DNA from: Rhodoferax sp. OV413
Lineage (GTDB): Bacteria; Pseudomonadota; Gammaproteobacteria; Burkholderiales; Burkholderiaceae_C
Assembly: GCA_945861785.1 (NCBI GenBank)
Contig: CAMAWD010000025.1
Span: 1-64,000, forward strand
DNA length: 64,000 bases
Reading direction: 5' to 3'
The notes beneath the pieces are model-generated. The model saw nothing but the letters and a program-made list of their open reading frames with translations. It did not search any database and was not told the origin of the DNA. Shown here one piece after another: positions 37,937-46,316 of this stretch. How positions within the stretch are numbered: position 1 is the first letter of the stretch; the number at the start of each line of letters is the position of its first letter. The position numbers were made by a program, and so were the translations under genes.

Positions 37937-39304
37937 GTGAAGTCCCTCAAAATTGCGTGCCCCAACGGGCACCTCGGTTTCGCACCGATCCGCGACGAGA
38001 GCTTCCAGCTCGGCGTGCTGGCCGGCCCCGACATCATCGCCGCCGATTCGGGGAGCGACGACATCGGCCCGGGGCCCCTGGGCTCCGACACCTCCACCAG
38101 CCCGGAGGACTGGCAGCGCCACGACCTCGAACTGATGTTGGTGGCCTCGCGCAAGCTTGGCGTGCCGATGATCATCGGCTCGTCGGGCGACACCGGCTCC
38201 AACAGCCGGGTCGACCTGTACGTGCGCATCATCGAGGAGCTGGCCGCCAAGCACCGGATGCCCGCGTTCAAGCTCGGCTACTTCTACTCGGAAGTCGACA
38301 AGGCCTGGCTGAGGCAGCAGATGGCGCAGGGCGAGACCATCGAAGGACTGGACGGTTACGCGGCCCTGACCGAGGCCGAGCTCGACGCCACCGAACGCGT
38401 GGTCGCCATGGCCGGCGTGCATCCGTTCGTGGAACTGCTGCGCCAGGGCGCCGACGTGATCATCGGCGGGCGCAGTTCAGATGCCGCGCTGTTTGCCGCG
38501 GCCGCCATCTTCCATGGTTTCCACGACGACCGCGCCTACTACCTGGGCAAAGTGCTCGAATGTGCGTCGTTCTGCGCCGAACCGTACGGCGGCAAGGAGA
38601 CGGTCATGGGCGAGATCAGCCACGAGGATGTGCTGGTCACGGCCATGAGCCCGCAGCAGCGCTGTACGGTCGCCTCGGTGGCCGGCCACGCGATGTACGA
38701 ACGCTCCAACCCCTACGAGGAGTTTTTTGCCGGCGGCAGGCTCGACATGACCGACTGCGTGTACGAGCAGGTCAGCGAGAAGACCACCCGCATCACCGGG
38801 TCACGTTTCGTCCCCAGCGCCCAGGTACGCGTGAAACTCGAGGGCGCGGGCAAGGTCGGCGAACGCTTCGTGGGCATCTGCGGCATCCGCGACCCCTACA
38901 CCATCGCCAACGTGGACCAGGTGATCGAATGGGCGCGCACCCAGGTGCGCGCACGTTTCGGCAACGATGGTTATGAGCTGCACTACAACGTGTACGGCCG
39001 CGACGGCGTCATGGGCGACCTGGAGCCGCTGCGCGACCAGCCCGGACACGAACTGTGCATCATGGTGCAGGGGGTGGCGCCCACCGCCAAGATGGCGCAG
39101 GAGGTGGCCATGATCGGCCTACGCCAGATGTTCTACGCGCGCCTGCCGGATGTCAAAGGCACGGCCGGTTCGGTGTCGTTCCCGCTCGATGAAGTGCTGC
39201 ACGCCAGCCCGGCCTACCGCTGGACGCTGAACCACACGGTCGCGGTGCGCGACCCGATGGAGCTGTTTCCCACCCACATGACGACAGCCGGCATCCGAGC
39301 CTGA
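37937..39304 (+). CDS. AtuA-like (DUF1446) protein
   Basis: This 455-residue protein is of the acyclic-terpene-utilisation AtuA/DUF1446 family. Blocks are LKIACPNGHLGFAP, IIAADSGSDDIGPGPLGSD, IIGSSGDTGSNSRVDLYV, DVIIGGRSSDAALFAAAA and GICGIRDPYTIANVD. AtuA is needed for citronellol/geranyl-CoA catabolism in Pseudomonas, but family members occur in other CoA pathways and the reaction is undefined. GTG start with AGGAG about 7 bases upstream. It precedes a DUF4387 gene by 12 bp, the usual partner. Confidence 0.85.
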   Translation: MKSLKIACPNGHLGFAPIRDESFQLGVLAGPDIIAADSGSDDIGPGPLGSDTSTSPEDWQRHDLELMLVASRKLGVPMIIGSSGDTGSNSRVDLYVRIIEELAAKHRMPAFKLGYFYSEVDKAWLRQQMAQGETIEGLDGYAALTEAELDATERVVAMAGVHPFVELLRQGADVIIGGRSSDAALFAAAAIFHGFHDDRAYYLGKVLECASFCAEPYGGKETVMGEISHEDVLVTAMSPQQRCTVASVAGHAMYERSNPYEEFFAGGRLDMTDCVYEQVSEKTTRITGSRFVPSAQVRVKLEGAGKVGERFVGICGIRDPYTIANVDQVIEWARTQVRARFGNDGYELHYNVYGRDGVMGDLEPLRDQPGHELCIMVQGVAPTAKMAQEVAMIGLRQMFYARLPDVKGTAGSVSFPLDEVLHASPAYRWTLNHTVAVRDPMELFPTHMTTAGIRA

Positions 39305-39316
39305 AAGGACCGACCC

Positions 39317-39631
39317 ATGAGCACCCCCCTCAAAGACCTGGCCAAGACCATCCGCAGCAAGAACGCCGGCGTCAACAAGATCACCTTCGACATCATCTTT
39401 CGCGAACGCGCGGCCTATGAGCGCGTGAAGCAATCGGGCGCATTGACCCGCGAGACCATGGCGACCCTGTACCGCATCCCGCCCGAGCGCATCTCCGACT
39501 TCGTCGAATACGAACCGGCGTACGCCATCAAGTTCACCATCTACCGCCTGCGCCCCAGCGGCAGCGCCGGCGATGGCGACATCTTCGGGGCGCAGCAGTA
39601 TGCGCCGCTGCTGGATCTGCAGATACCGTGA
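39317..39631 (+). CDS. DUF4387 protein, partner of AtuA-like protein
   Basis: This is a 104-residue small protein beginning MSTPLKDLAKTIRSKNAGVN. The LAKTIRSKNAG and TFDIIFRERAAYERV blocks are those I associate with DUF4387. It is regularly found directly after, or fused to, AtuA/DUF1446 proteins. No catalytic residues can be named. A complex with the AtuA-like protein is the simplest reading. It is convergent with the SGNH hydrolase gene, 10 bp away. Confidence 0.8.
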   Translation: MSTPLKDLAKTIRSKNAGVNKITFDIIFRERAAYERVKQSGALTRETMATLYRIPPERISDFVEYEPAYAIKFTIYRLRPSGSAGDGDIFGAQQYAPLLDLQIP

Positions 39632-39641
39632 CTCCGGCGCG

Positions 39642-40532
39642 TCACAACGCGTCGAGGATCGGCCGCCAGACCTTGGCCAACTCCGCGTAACCCAGCGCAG
39701 TCGGATGGATCTCGTTTTCCCAGTGCCTGGTGGGCCCGGTCGACCCCGCACCGGCACGCGTCGTCGCGCCCCGCGTATCCACCACACGGATGTTGCGGCC
39801 GGCATGCCTGGCAGCCAGGGTCGTCCATAAGTCCGCCAGCCGGTCGATGAAGACATCTGCGAGCCGGATCCAGTCTGCCGCCGGGATCCGGTAGGTCGTG
39901 TGCAGCGCCTTGTACAACCAGGGGCCCAGTGCGGGGCCGGCCGGCGCATTGCGGGGCGTCAGGTAGTCGTAGGTGTGCAGGACCAACGGCACATCGCGGT
40001 TGACTGCTTTTCTGTCGCGCTGCGCGAGCAGTCGCAGCAGCACGACTTCCAGGTGCCTGGCGAACGTGGCCCAGCCCGGCTCGTTGATGTAGCGCAATAC
40101 GGCTGTCGTGTCGGTCGCCCACTCATCGGCGCGCAACAGCAAGCGCGTGCGCTGCGTGCTGTCGCGGTCGGAACCGGGATCGGCATTCAGCGCATCGATG
40201 AGGTCGTTGCCGCCGCCCGAAACGAGGACGGCATGCCAGCGCCATGCCTGCCGGCCGTTGAGCAGGCGCAGGAAATCCTGCTGGGTGGAGGTGTCGACCA
40301 TGTGTGCGAGGACCTCGCCCGGATGCGCGCAATTGACCGCCACCGACGCGCGCGACAACACGAACTGCTGCAGCAGGTTGGTGGTCGACCAGGGCGGCAC
40401 ATGTCCGAGGGAGAACCAGGAATCGCCTTGCGCAAGAAACCGCCGCTCCATGCGACCGACATCGTATCCGTCCTGGTGGTCATTGCCGATCAGCTGCGAC
40501 GGGGTGATGGCGACGAGATGGATGCTGGCCAT
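39642..40532 (-). CDS. SGNH/GDSL-type hydrolase
   Basis: This is a 296-residue hydrolase with recognisable SGNH blocks. RFLAQGDSWFSLG contains block I with Ser in GDSW, LVSGGGNDLIDAL is block III with Asn, and ENEIHPTALGYAEL is block V with the catalytic His (I-H-P). A block II glycine is less obvious. These enzymes are esterases, lipases or thioesterases. No signal peptide at the ATG at 40532. It lies 55 bp downstream of the CoA-transferase gene on the same strand, so they may be co-transcribed. Confidence 0.75.
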   Translation of the reverse strand: MASIHLVAITPSQLIGNDHQDGYDVGRMERRFLAQGDSWFSLGHVPPWSTTNLLQQFVLSRASVAVNCAHPGEVLAHMVDTSTQQDFLRLLNGRQAWRWHAVLVSGGGNDLIDALNADPGSDRDSTQRTRLLLRADEWATDTTAVLRYINEPGWATFARHLEVVLLRLLAQRDRKAVNRDVPLVLHTYDYLTPRNAPAGPALGPWLYKALHTTYRIPAADWIRLADVFIDRLADLWTTLAARHAGRNIRVVDTRGATTRAGAGSTGPTRHWENEIHPTALGYAELAKVWRPILDAL

Positions 40533-40587
40533 GCGTGTGCTCCGGTTTTGTGGTTTGATGAAGACTCCGCCAATGGGCTGGCACCTT

Positions 40588-42543
40588 TCAGAACGCCGCG
40601 GCGCCTGCCTCCAGCCGCGCCTTGAGAAACCCACCGGTCCCGTAACGCGTGACGCCGCTGTAGTAGCGCTCCTTCAGGCGCGCGACCATCGCGCTGTAGT
40701 CTGCGACCAGTTCGGGCGGAAGCTGGAAGTTGTCGTAGTTGACCACCACCTCCACACGCCGGCCAAGCGGTTCCAGCAGATCTGCTATCTGGGTCTCGAT
40801 GTCCGCGATGTCACCCGTACTGGCGACCACCAGACCTTCGAAATTGATGAACAGCAGGCCGCGCTCGCGGTCAAGTTCCAGGCGTTCGGCAAGCGGCGTG
40901 GCCAGCAGGCGTTGGCGCAGCGCCATCGGCGCATCGGCGAAGAGCGCCGCGTCCATCAGTTTCAGGTGGGGGCTGATCGCTGGGGCGAAATCCATCTGCG
41001 CCAAAACGTCACGCTGCAGGTCGATGCCGGGCGCGATCTCGACCAGTTCCAGGGTGCTGCCTTCGGGGCTGCCGTCCTTGCCCGGCACCAGCCGGAACAC
41101 GCAGCGCTCGGTCACGTAAAGCACGCGTTGGCCACGTCGGCAGGCCTCGCGCCCGCTGAAGGTACGGTGCTCGACCTCGCTGACGAACTTGCGCGTGAGG
41201 CCCTCGTTGCGGATGTCCAGGCGCCCGTTTTCCACCGCCACATCCAGGTCACCGGCCGTGAAGGTGCCCACGAACACCACGGTCTTGGCGTTCTGGCTGA
41301 TGTTGATGAAACCACCGGCGCCCGCCAGGCGCGGACCGAAACGGCTCACGTTCAGGTTGCCGTGTCGGTCTGCCTGGGCCAGCCCCAGCACCGCGATGTC
41401 CAGCCCGCCCCCGTCGTAGAAATCGAACTGGTTGGGCTGGTCGATCACGGCCTGTGTGTTCACGGCCGCGCCAAAACTCAAGCCGCTGGCCGGGATGCCG
41501 CCGATCACACCGGGCTCGGCCGTGAGGGTCAGCAGGTCGATGACCTTTTCTTCGGCCGCCACACTGGCCACACCCTCAGGCATGCCGATGCCGAGGTTCA
41601 CCACGCTGTTGGGACGCAGTTCCAGCGCGGCACGCCGCGCGATCACCTTGCGCTCGCTGATCGGCAGCACCGGCAGTGTCTCCATCGGCAGGCGGATCTC
41701 GCCCGAATAGGCCGGGTTGTACTGCTCGCCGAAGGTCTGCATATGGTGCGACGGATCCGTGGCCACGACCACCGCATCCACCAGCACACCCGGCACCTTG
41801 ACCATGCGCGGATGCAGGGTGCCACGCTCGGCGACGCGTTCGACCTGCGCGATCACGACGCCGCCCGAGTTGCGCGCCGCCATGGCGATCGCCAGGGCTT
41901 CGAGGGTCAGCGCCTCACGCTCCATGGTGAGGTTGCCGTCCTGGTCGGCGGTGGTTGCGCGGATGATGCCCACCGAGATCGGGAACGCCTGGTAGAACAG
42001 GTAGTCCTTGCCGTCGATCGGCATCAGGCGCACCAGGTCGGCAGTGGTCCGTGCATTGATCTTGCCCCCGCCATGGCGGGGATCGACGAAAGTGTCGAGC
42101 CCGACCCGCGTCAGCGTGCCCGGCTTGCCAGCCGCGATGTCCCGGAACAGGTGGGCGATCACGCCCTGGGGCAGGTTGTAGGCCTCGATCTGGTTGTCCA
42201 CCGCCAGTTTCTGCAGCGCCGGGATCAAACCCCAGTGGCCACCGATGGCGCGCTTGACCAGCCCGGCGTGGCCCCAGTGGTTGAGCCCGCGGCCCTGCCC
42301 GTCGCCCTGCCCTGCGGCGAACACCAGCGTCAGGTCGCGCGGCGCACCGCTGCCGGTCTCGGCCTGCGCGGCCAGAAAACGCTGTTCCAGCGCAATCGCA
42401 ATGCCCTCGGCAAACCCGATCCCGACGAAGCCACCGGTCGCCACCGTGTCGCCGTCGTGGATCAGTCGGACCGCCTCGGCGGCCGTGACCACCTTGTTGC
42501 GCGGCACACCCGGCTGGGAGTGTTCTTTGAAATGGGTGTCCAA
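40588..42543 (-). CDS. Fused acyl-CoA:carboxylate CoA-transferase (family I)
   Basis: This is a 651-residue single-chain CoA-transferase with alpha and beta halves, like E. coli YdiF. The alpha half has [19 protein letters not shown]. The beta half starts near residue 320 with [20 protein letters not shown]. The Glu in [10 protein letters not shown] is the likely thioester-forming residue. The start is a TTG at 42543 preceded by CAGGAGA at a good distance; no ATG lies near. About 100 extra C-terminal residues follow the YdiF-like core. It moves CoA between an acid and an acyl-CoA, probably feeding the catabolic genes; the acid is unknown. Confidence 0.9.
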   Translation of the reverse strand: MDTHFKEHSQPGVPRNKVVTAAEAVRLIHDGDTVATGGFVGIGFAEGIAIALEQRFLAAQAETGSGAPRDLTLVFAAGQGDGQGRGLNHWGHAGLVKRAIGGHWGLIPALQKLAVDNQIEAYNLPQGVIAHLFRDIAAGKPGTLTRVGLDTFVDPRHGGGKINARTTADLVRLMPIDGKDYLFYQAFPISVGIIRATTADQDGNLTMEREALTLEALAIAMAARNSGGVVIAQVERVAERGTLHPRMVKVPGVLVDAVVVATDPSHHMQTFGEQYNPAYSGEIRLPMETLPVLPISERKVIARRAALELRPNSVVNLGIGMPEGVASVAAEEKVIDLLTLTAEPGVIGGIPASGLSFGAAVNTQAVIDQPNQFDFYDGGGLDIAVLGLAQADRHGNLNVSRFGPRLAGAGGFINISQNAKTVVFVGTFTAGDLDVAVENGRLDIRNEGLTRKFVSEVEHRTFSGREACRRGQRVLYVTERCVFRLVPGKDGSPEGSTLELVEIAPGIDLQRDVLAQMDFAPAISPHLKLMDAALFADAPMALRQRLLATPLAERLELDRERGLLFINFEGLVVASTGDIADIETQIADLLEPLGRRVEVVVNYDNFQLPPELVADYSAMVARLKERYYSGVTRYGTGGFLKARLEAGAAAF

Positions 42544-42622
42544 TGCGGTCTCCTGCGTCAGACCTTTATCATGCCCGCAAGCGGCCCTGAAGTGGCGCGC
42601 CGATCATTGATCCAGGACTACG

Positions 42623-43720
42623 ATGGCCACAAAAAAGACCACGCCACGCCGCTCGACACGCGGCAATCCGCAGGTCCCTGCCAGCAACGGGCCGGCGCAG
42701 CGCAAACCGCTGAACCTAGCGCTTCAGGGGGGTGGATCCCATGGCGCCTTCACCTGGGGCGTACTCGATCGGCTGCTCGAAGATGGCCGCCTCGAGATCG
42801 ACGGCATTTCGGCCACCAGCGCCGGCGCGATGAACGCGGTGGCGCTGGCGCACGGGTCCATCCGCGGCCCCGATGGCGCGCGCCAGGCGCTGCATGACTT
42901 CTGGAAGGCGGTGTCCGACTCCGGCGAACGGTTCAACCCGATGGCGCAACTCGGCATGCCGGCCATGGTGCGGGACAGTCCCATCGTGCAGAACATGGTG
43001 AGCCAGTGGGTCAATGCGGTGACCCACGCCTTTTCGCCGCAGCAGCGCAACCCACTGAACATCAATCCGCTGCGCGATCTGCTGTTGCAGAGAATCGACT
43101 TCGAAGAGATGAACCGCGCATCGAAGGTGCGCCTGTTCCTGGCGGCCACCAATGTGCGCTCCGGGAAGGTGAAGGTTTTCGGCATCGACGAGTCGATCAC
43201 GGCCGACATGGTGATGGCATCGGCCTGCCTGCCGCAGTTGTTCCCGGCGGTGGAAGTCGATGGCGAACACTACTGGGACGGCGGCTTCATGGGCAACCCG
43301 GTGTTGTTCCCGCTCTTCTACCATGCCGATTCCCGCGATGTGCTGATCGTGCACATCAATCCGATAGCGCGCCGAACGGTGCCGACTTCGGCCGAGGACA
43401 TCCTGGACCGGGTCAACGAGATCACTTTCAACTCCTCGCTGATCAAGGAACTGCGGGCGGTGCATTTTGTGCAGAAGCTGATGGACGAAGGCTGGATCAA
43501 GGACGAGCACATCGCAAAACTGCGCTACATCCTGATGCACTCCCTGCGTTCGGACGATGTACTGGCCGATCTGCCGGTGAACAGCAAGATGCGCAGCGAC
43601 TGGGAATTTCTGACCATGTTGCGCGACCGCGGCCGCGCCTCCGCCGACAGCTGGCTGGCACAGAACTACGGGAATGTCGGTGTGCGTTCCTCGGTCGATC
43701 TGACGGCCCAATTCCTTTAG
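42623..43720 (+). CDS. Patatin-like phospholipase
   Basis: This is a 365-residue lipid acyl hydrolase with the patatin catalytic dyad. The oxyanion glycines are in ALQGGGSHGAFTWG. Ser66 lies in SATSAGAMNA (a variant of GxSxG with Ala first) and the Asp in YWDGGFMGNP near residue 217. The N-terminal 30 residues are basic and disordered-looking (MATKKTTPRRSTRG). No signal peptide. It could act on membrane lipids or stored polyester. It is divergent from the CoA-transferase with 79 bp between. Confidence 0.9.
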   Translation: MATKKTTPRRSTRGNPQVPASNGPAQRKPLNLALQGGGSHGAFTWGVLDRLLEDGRLEIDGISATSAGAMNAVALAHGSIRGPDGARQALHDFWKAVSDSGERFNPMAQLGMPAMVRDSPIVQNMVSQWVNAVTHAFSPQQRNPLNINPLRDLLLQRIDFEEMNRASKVRLFLAATNVRSGKVKVFGIDESITADMVMASACLPQLFPAVEVDGEHYWDGGFMGNPVLFPLFYHADSRDVLIVHINPIARRTVPTSAEDILDRVNEITFNSSLIKELRAVHFVQKLMDEGWIKDEHIAKLRYILMHSLRSDDVLADLPVNSKMRSDWEFLTMLRDRGRASADSWLAQNYGNVGVRSSVDLTAQFL

Positions 43721-43731
43721 GCGGCCAAGAG

Positions 43732-43769
43732 GGTCAACCCGCTTGCGAGCGGGTGCCACGCCCTTGACC
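43732..43769 (+). terminator. Nested hairpin after the patatin gene
   Basis: A perfect stem ACCCGCT-TGCG-AGCGGGT (43737-43754) sits inside a second pair, GGTCAA (43732-43737) with TTGACC (43764-43769). It begins 12 bases after the patatin stop. There is no T tract, so it may slow or stabilise transcript ends rather than act as a textbook intrinsic terminator. Confidence 0.35.
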
Positions 43770-43813
43770 AACATCAATGCCCGATGCAGCCAACCGGGGC
43801 AAACTTGCACCAA

Positions 43814-43841
43814 GTGACAAATCCGTGACACAGCCGTGACG
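43814..43841. promoter_or_regulatory. Three 11-bp-spaced GTGAC repeats, Pho-box-like
   Basis: GTGACA, GTGACA and GTGACG begin at 43814, 43825 and 43836, exactly 11 bp apart. Read on the minus strand they are (C/T)GTCAC repeats. PhoB boxes are direct repeats of CTGTCAT-like heptamers with an 11-bp period. The array is 118 bp upstream of the DUF47-Pit genes, which makes phosphate control plausible. The orientation is opposite to the downstream genes, which weakens the case. Confidence 0.35.
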
Positions 43842-43958
43842 ACCATGGTTGTGCTGCGGCAGACACGGTACGGGAAGCGGACCACCCGGGGTTGCGGCCC
43901 CCTGAAGGCGCTCGCCCTGTGAACCGGCGCCCCGCAATCGACCACACAGGAAAACACC

Positions 43959-44597
43959 ATGTTCAGCAGCCTGATGCCACAACGCCGGCAGTTCTTCGAA
44001 CTGCTGGCCGCACATTCAGACCGGGTCGTCGCCAGTGCCAATGCCACACTGCGCCTGGTCAACGGCCTGGGGCTGGACAGCGAAGACATCCCGGCGCTGG
44101 TGGCCGAGGTCAACAGCAACGAAATAAGCGCCGACGAGATCAAGTCGTCCCTGATCACCCTGCTGCACCAGTCGTTCACCACGCCGATCAACCGCGACCA
44201 GATCCACACCCTGACGATCGAACTCGACGAGGTGATCAACGTGCTGCTGGACGTTGCCAACGCGGTGGGCATGTACAACATCCGGGAGTCCACGGTGGAA
44301 GCGCGCGAACTGGCCGCGCTTGGTGCGGACGCCTGCATGCGCCTGAACCGCGCCGTGCTGACCCTGCCGGACAGGAACAGGAGCCAGGAGACGCTGGACC
44401 TGTGCAAGCAGATCGACGCCATCGAGTCGCGCGCCGACCAGGTCCAGCGCAAGGCGATCAGCCAGTTGTTCGAAGGCGAGAGCAGCATCTGGCGGGCGCT
44501 CAAGATGCGCGAGTTCTACTCACTCCAGGAAAACGTGCTCGACCGGTGCGAGGACGCCGCCAAGACGATCGAGGAAATCCTGATCGAGAACACCTGA
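43959..44597 (+). CDS. DUF47 (PhoU-like) Pit accessory protein, copy 1
   Basis: This is a 212-residue all-helical DUF47 protein. It begins MFSSLMPQRRQFFELLAAHS and contains SFTTPINRDQIHTLTIELDEV, the family's most conserved helix, where metal-binding acidic residues fall. Such proteins regulate the low-affinity phosphate carrier Pit encoded beside them. It lies 12 bp upstream of the Pit gene on the same strand. A second copy follows Pit. Cytoplasmic, probably membrane-associated through Pit. Confidence 0.92.
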   Translation: MFSSLMPQRRQFFELLAAHSDRVVASANATLRLVNGLGLDSEDIPALVAEVNSNEISADEIKSSLITLLHQSFTTPINRDQIHTLTIELDEVINVLLDVANAVGMYNIRESTVEARELAALGADACMRLNRAVLTLPDRNRSQETLDLCKQIDAIESRADQVQRKAISQLFEGESSIWRALKMREFYSLQENVLDRCEDAAKTIEEILIENT

Positions 44598-44609
44598 CCG
44601 GGGCTGCGC

Positions 44610-45623
44610 GTGGAACACCTGAACATCAACCTCTGGTCCCTGGCGCTGCTGGTCGCGGTGGCACTTGCATTCGACTTCATGAACGGGTTTCATGATGGCG
44701 CCAACTCGATCTCCACCATCGTGGCCACAGGCGCGCTGACGCCCAAACAGGCCGTTCTGTTTGCCGCATTCTTCAACTTCGCCGCGTTGTGGCTGTTCCA
44801 GCTCAACGTGGCGGCCACCATCGGCAAAGGCACGGTGGACCCGGCCCTGGTGGACCACGTGGTGATCTTTGGCGCCCTGATGGGAGCCCTGTCCTGGAAC
44901 ATCATTACCTGGTACTACGGCATCCCTTCTTCTTCGTCCCACGCACTCGTCGGCGGGCTGGTCGGCGCAACGGTTGTCAAGGCAGGCGGGATGGCGCCCA
45001 TCGTGTGGAGCGGGTTCGGCAAGATCCTGCTTTTCATCGTGATCTCGCCGTTGGTGGGCTTCCTGATCGGTGGCCTGCTGATGGTGCTGGTCGCCTGGGT
45101 GTTCCGCAACCAGACGCCGTACCGCGCGGGCACCTGGTTCAAGCATGGCCAACTGCTCGCCGCCGCCGCCTACAGCCTGGGCCATGGCGGCAACGATGCG
45201 CAGAAGACCATCGGCATCGTCTGGCTGCTCCTGATCACGGCCGGCGCCGCAACCAAGGACATCCAGACCCTGCCGATGTGGGTCGTCTACGCCTGTTATG
45301 GCGCCATCGCGTGGGGCACCTATCTGGGTGGCTGGCGCATCGTCAAGACCATGGGCAGCAAGATCACGCGGTTGACGTCGGTGAGCGGCTCCTGCGCCTC
45401 GATGGGCGGGGCCATCAGCCTTGGCCTGGCCACGCTGGGCGGCATCCCGGTGTCGACCACGCACACCATCACCGGGGCCATCGTCGGGGTGGGCACGGCG
45501 CAGGACGTGAAGGCGGTGCGGTGGGCGATCACGTTCAACCTGGTGGTGGCATGGGTGCTGACGATCCCGGCCTCGGGTCTGATCGCGGCATTGTTCTGGT
45601 ACCTGGGTCGCAGCTTCCTGTGA
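44610..45623 (+). CDS. Inorganic phosphate transporter, PiT family
   Basis: This is a 337-residue inner-membrane carrier with about ten helices. PiT signature repeats are FDFMNGFHDGANSISTIVATGAL near the N-terminus and YSLGHGGNDAQKTIGIVW in the second half. GGIPVSTTHTITGAI is a further conserved block. It symports metal-phosphate or phosphate with protons. GTG start at 44610. The flanking DUF47 genes on both sides indicate a regulated transport unit. Confidence 0.94.
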   Translation: MEHLNINLWSLALLVAVALAFDFMNGFHDGANSISTIVATGALTPKQAVLFAAFFNFAALWLFQLNVAATIGKGTVDPALVDHVVIFGALMGALSWNIITWYYGIPSSSSHALVGGLVGATVVKAGGMAPIVWSGFGKILLFIVISPLVGFLIGGLLMVLVAWVFRNQTPYRAGTWFKHGQLLAAAAYSLGHGGNDAQKTIGIVWLLLITAGAATKDIQTLPMWVVYACYGAIAWGTYLGGWRIVKTMGSKITRLTSVSGSCASMGGAISLGLATLGGIPVSTTHTITGAIVGVGTAQDVKAVRWAITFNLVVAWVLTIPASGLIAALFWYLGRSFL

Positions 45624-45668
45624 CATCCCCGCGCAGCACCCGACACCCCGACTGAAGGAGACGCCCGC

Positions 45669-46316
45669 ATGCTCGACAACGTGATGCCGCAACGCGGCGT
45701 GTTCTTCAACCTGCTGGCTTCGCACGCGGACCGCATGGTTGCGGCCGCCAACGCGGCCCTGCGCCTGATCAGCGGCCTGGGCAATGCAAACACCGACAGC
45801 GCTGCGCTGATCGAAGAGGTGAATTTCAACGAGACCAGCGCGGATGCGATCAAGGCCGAGGTGATCCGGCTGCTGATCGAGTCGTTCACCACGCCCATCA
45901 ACCGCGACCAGATCCACACACTGGCGCTGGACATCGACCGTGTCATCGACGCGGTGCAAAGCGTGGCCAACTCGATCGCAAGGCACCACATCGACAGCAG
46001 CACGCCAATGGCGCGGCAACTGGCCTCGCTCGGTGCCGACGCCTGCATCCACCTGCACCACGCCGTGGTTGCACTTGGCAGTCGGGACCGGGTCCAGGAA
46101 GTGCGCCGCCAATGCCATACCGTGGCAGAGATCACCGACCGTGCCGCCGAGGTGATGCGCCAGGCGGTGACACAGCTGTTCGCCACCGAAGGCGACGAGG
46201 CGGCCGCCTGGCAGGTGATGAAGCTGCACGGTTTTTACTTCATGCAGCAGGCCGTGCTCGACAGTGGCAAGCGGGCCGCCCGCACGCTGGAAGAAATACT
46301 GCTGGAAAACGCATGA
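45669..46316 (+). CDS. DUF47 (PhoU-like) Pit accessory protein, copy 2
   Basis: This 215-residue paralog of the DUF47 gene on the other side of Pit shares the block SFTTPINRDQIHTLALDIDRV and the N-terminal MLDNVMPQRGVFFNLLASHADR pattern. The two copies differ clearly elsewhere, so the duplication is not recent. A GGAG site precedes the ATG. Its stop overlaps the SulP start by 4 bp (ATGA), so phosphate regulation and the SulP carrier are translationally linked. Confidence 0.9.
   Translation: MLDNVMPQRGVFFNLLASHADRMVAAANAALRLISGLGNANTDSAALIEEVNFNETSADAIKAEVIRLLIESFTTPINRDQIHTLALDIDRVIDAVQSVANSIARHHIDSSTPMARQLASLGADACIHLHHAVVALGSRDRVQEVRRQCHTVAEITDRAAEVMRQAVTQLFATEGDEAAAWQVMKLHGFYFMQQAVLDSGKRAARTLEEILLENA

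Noticed and set aside
40108-42897. A 929-codon plus-strand frame across the SGNH hydrolase and CoA-transferase
   Set aside because: Opposite-strand shadow without motifs; both minus-strand genes are clearly real.
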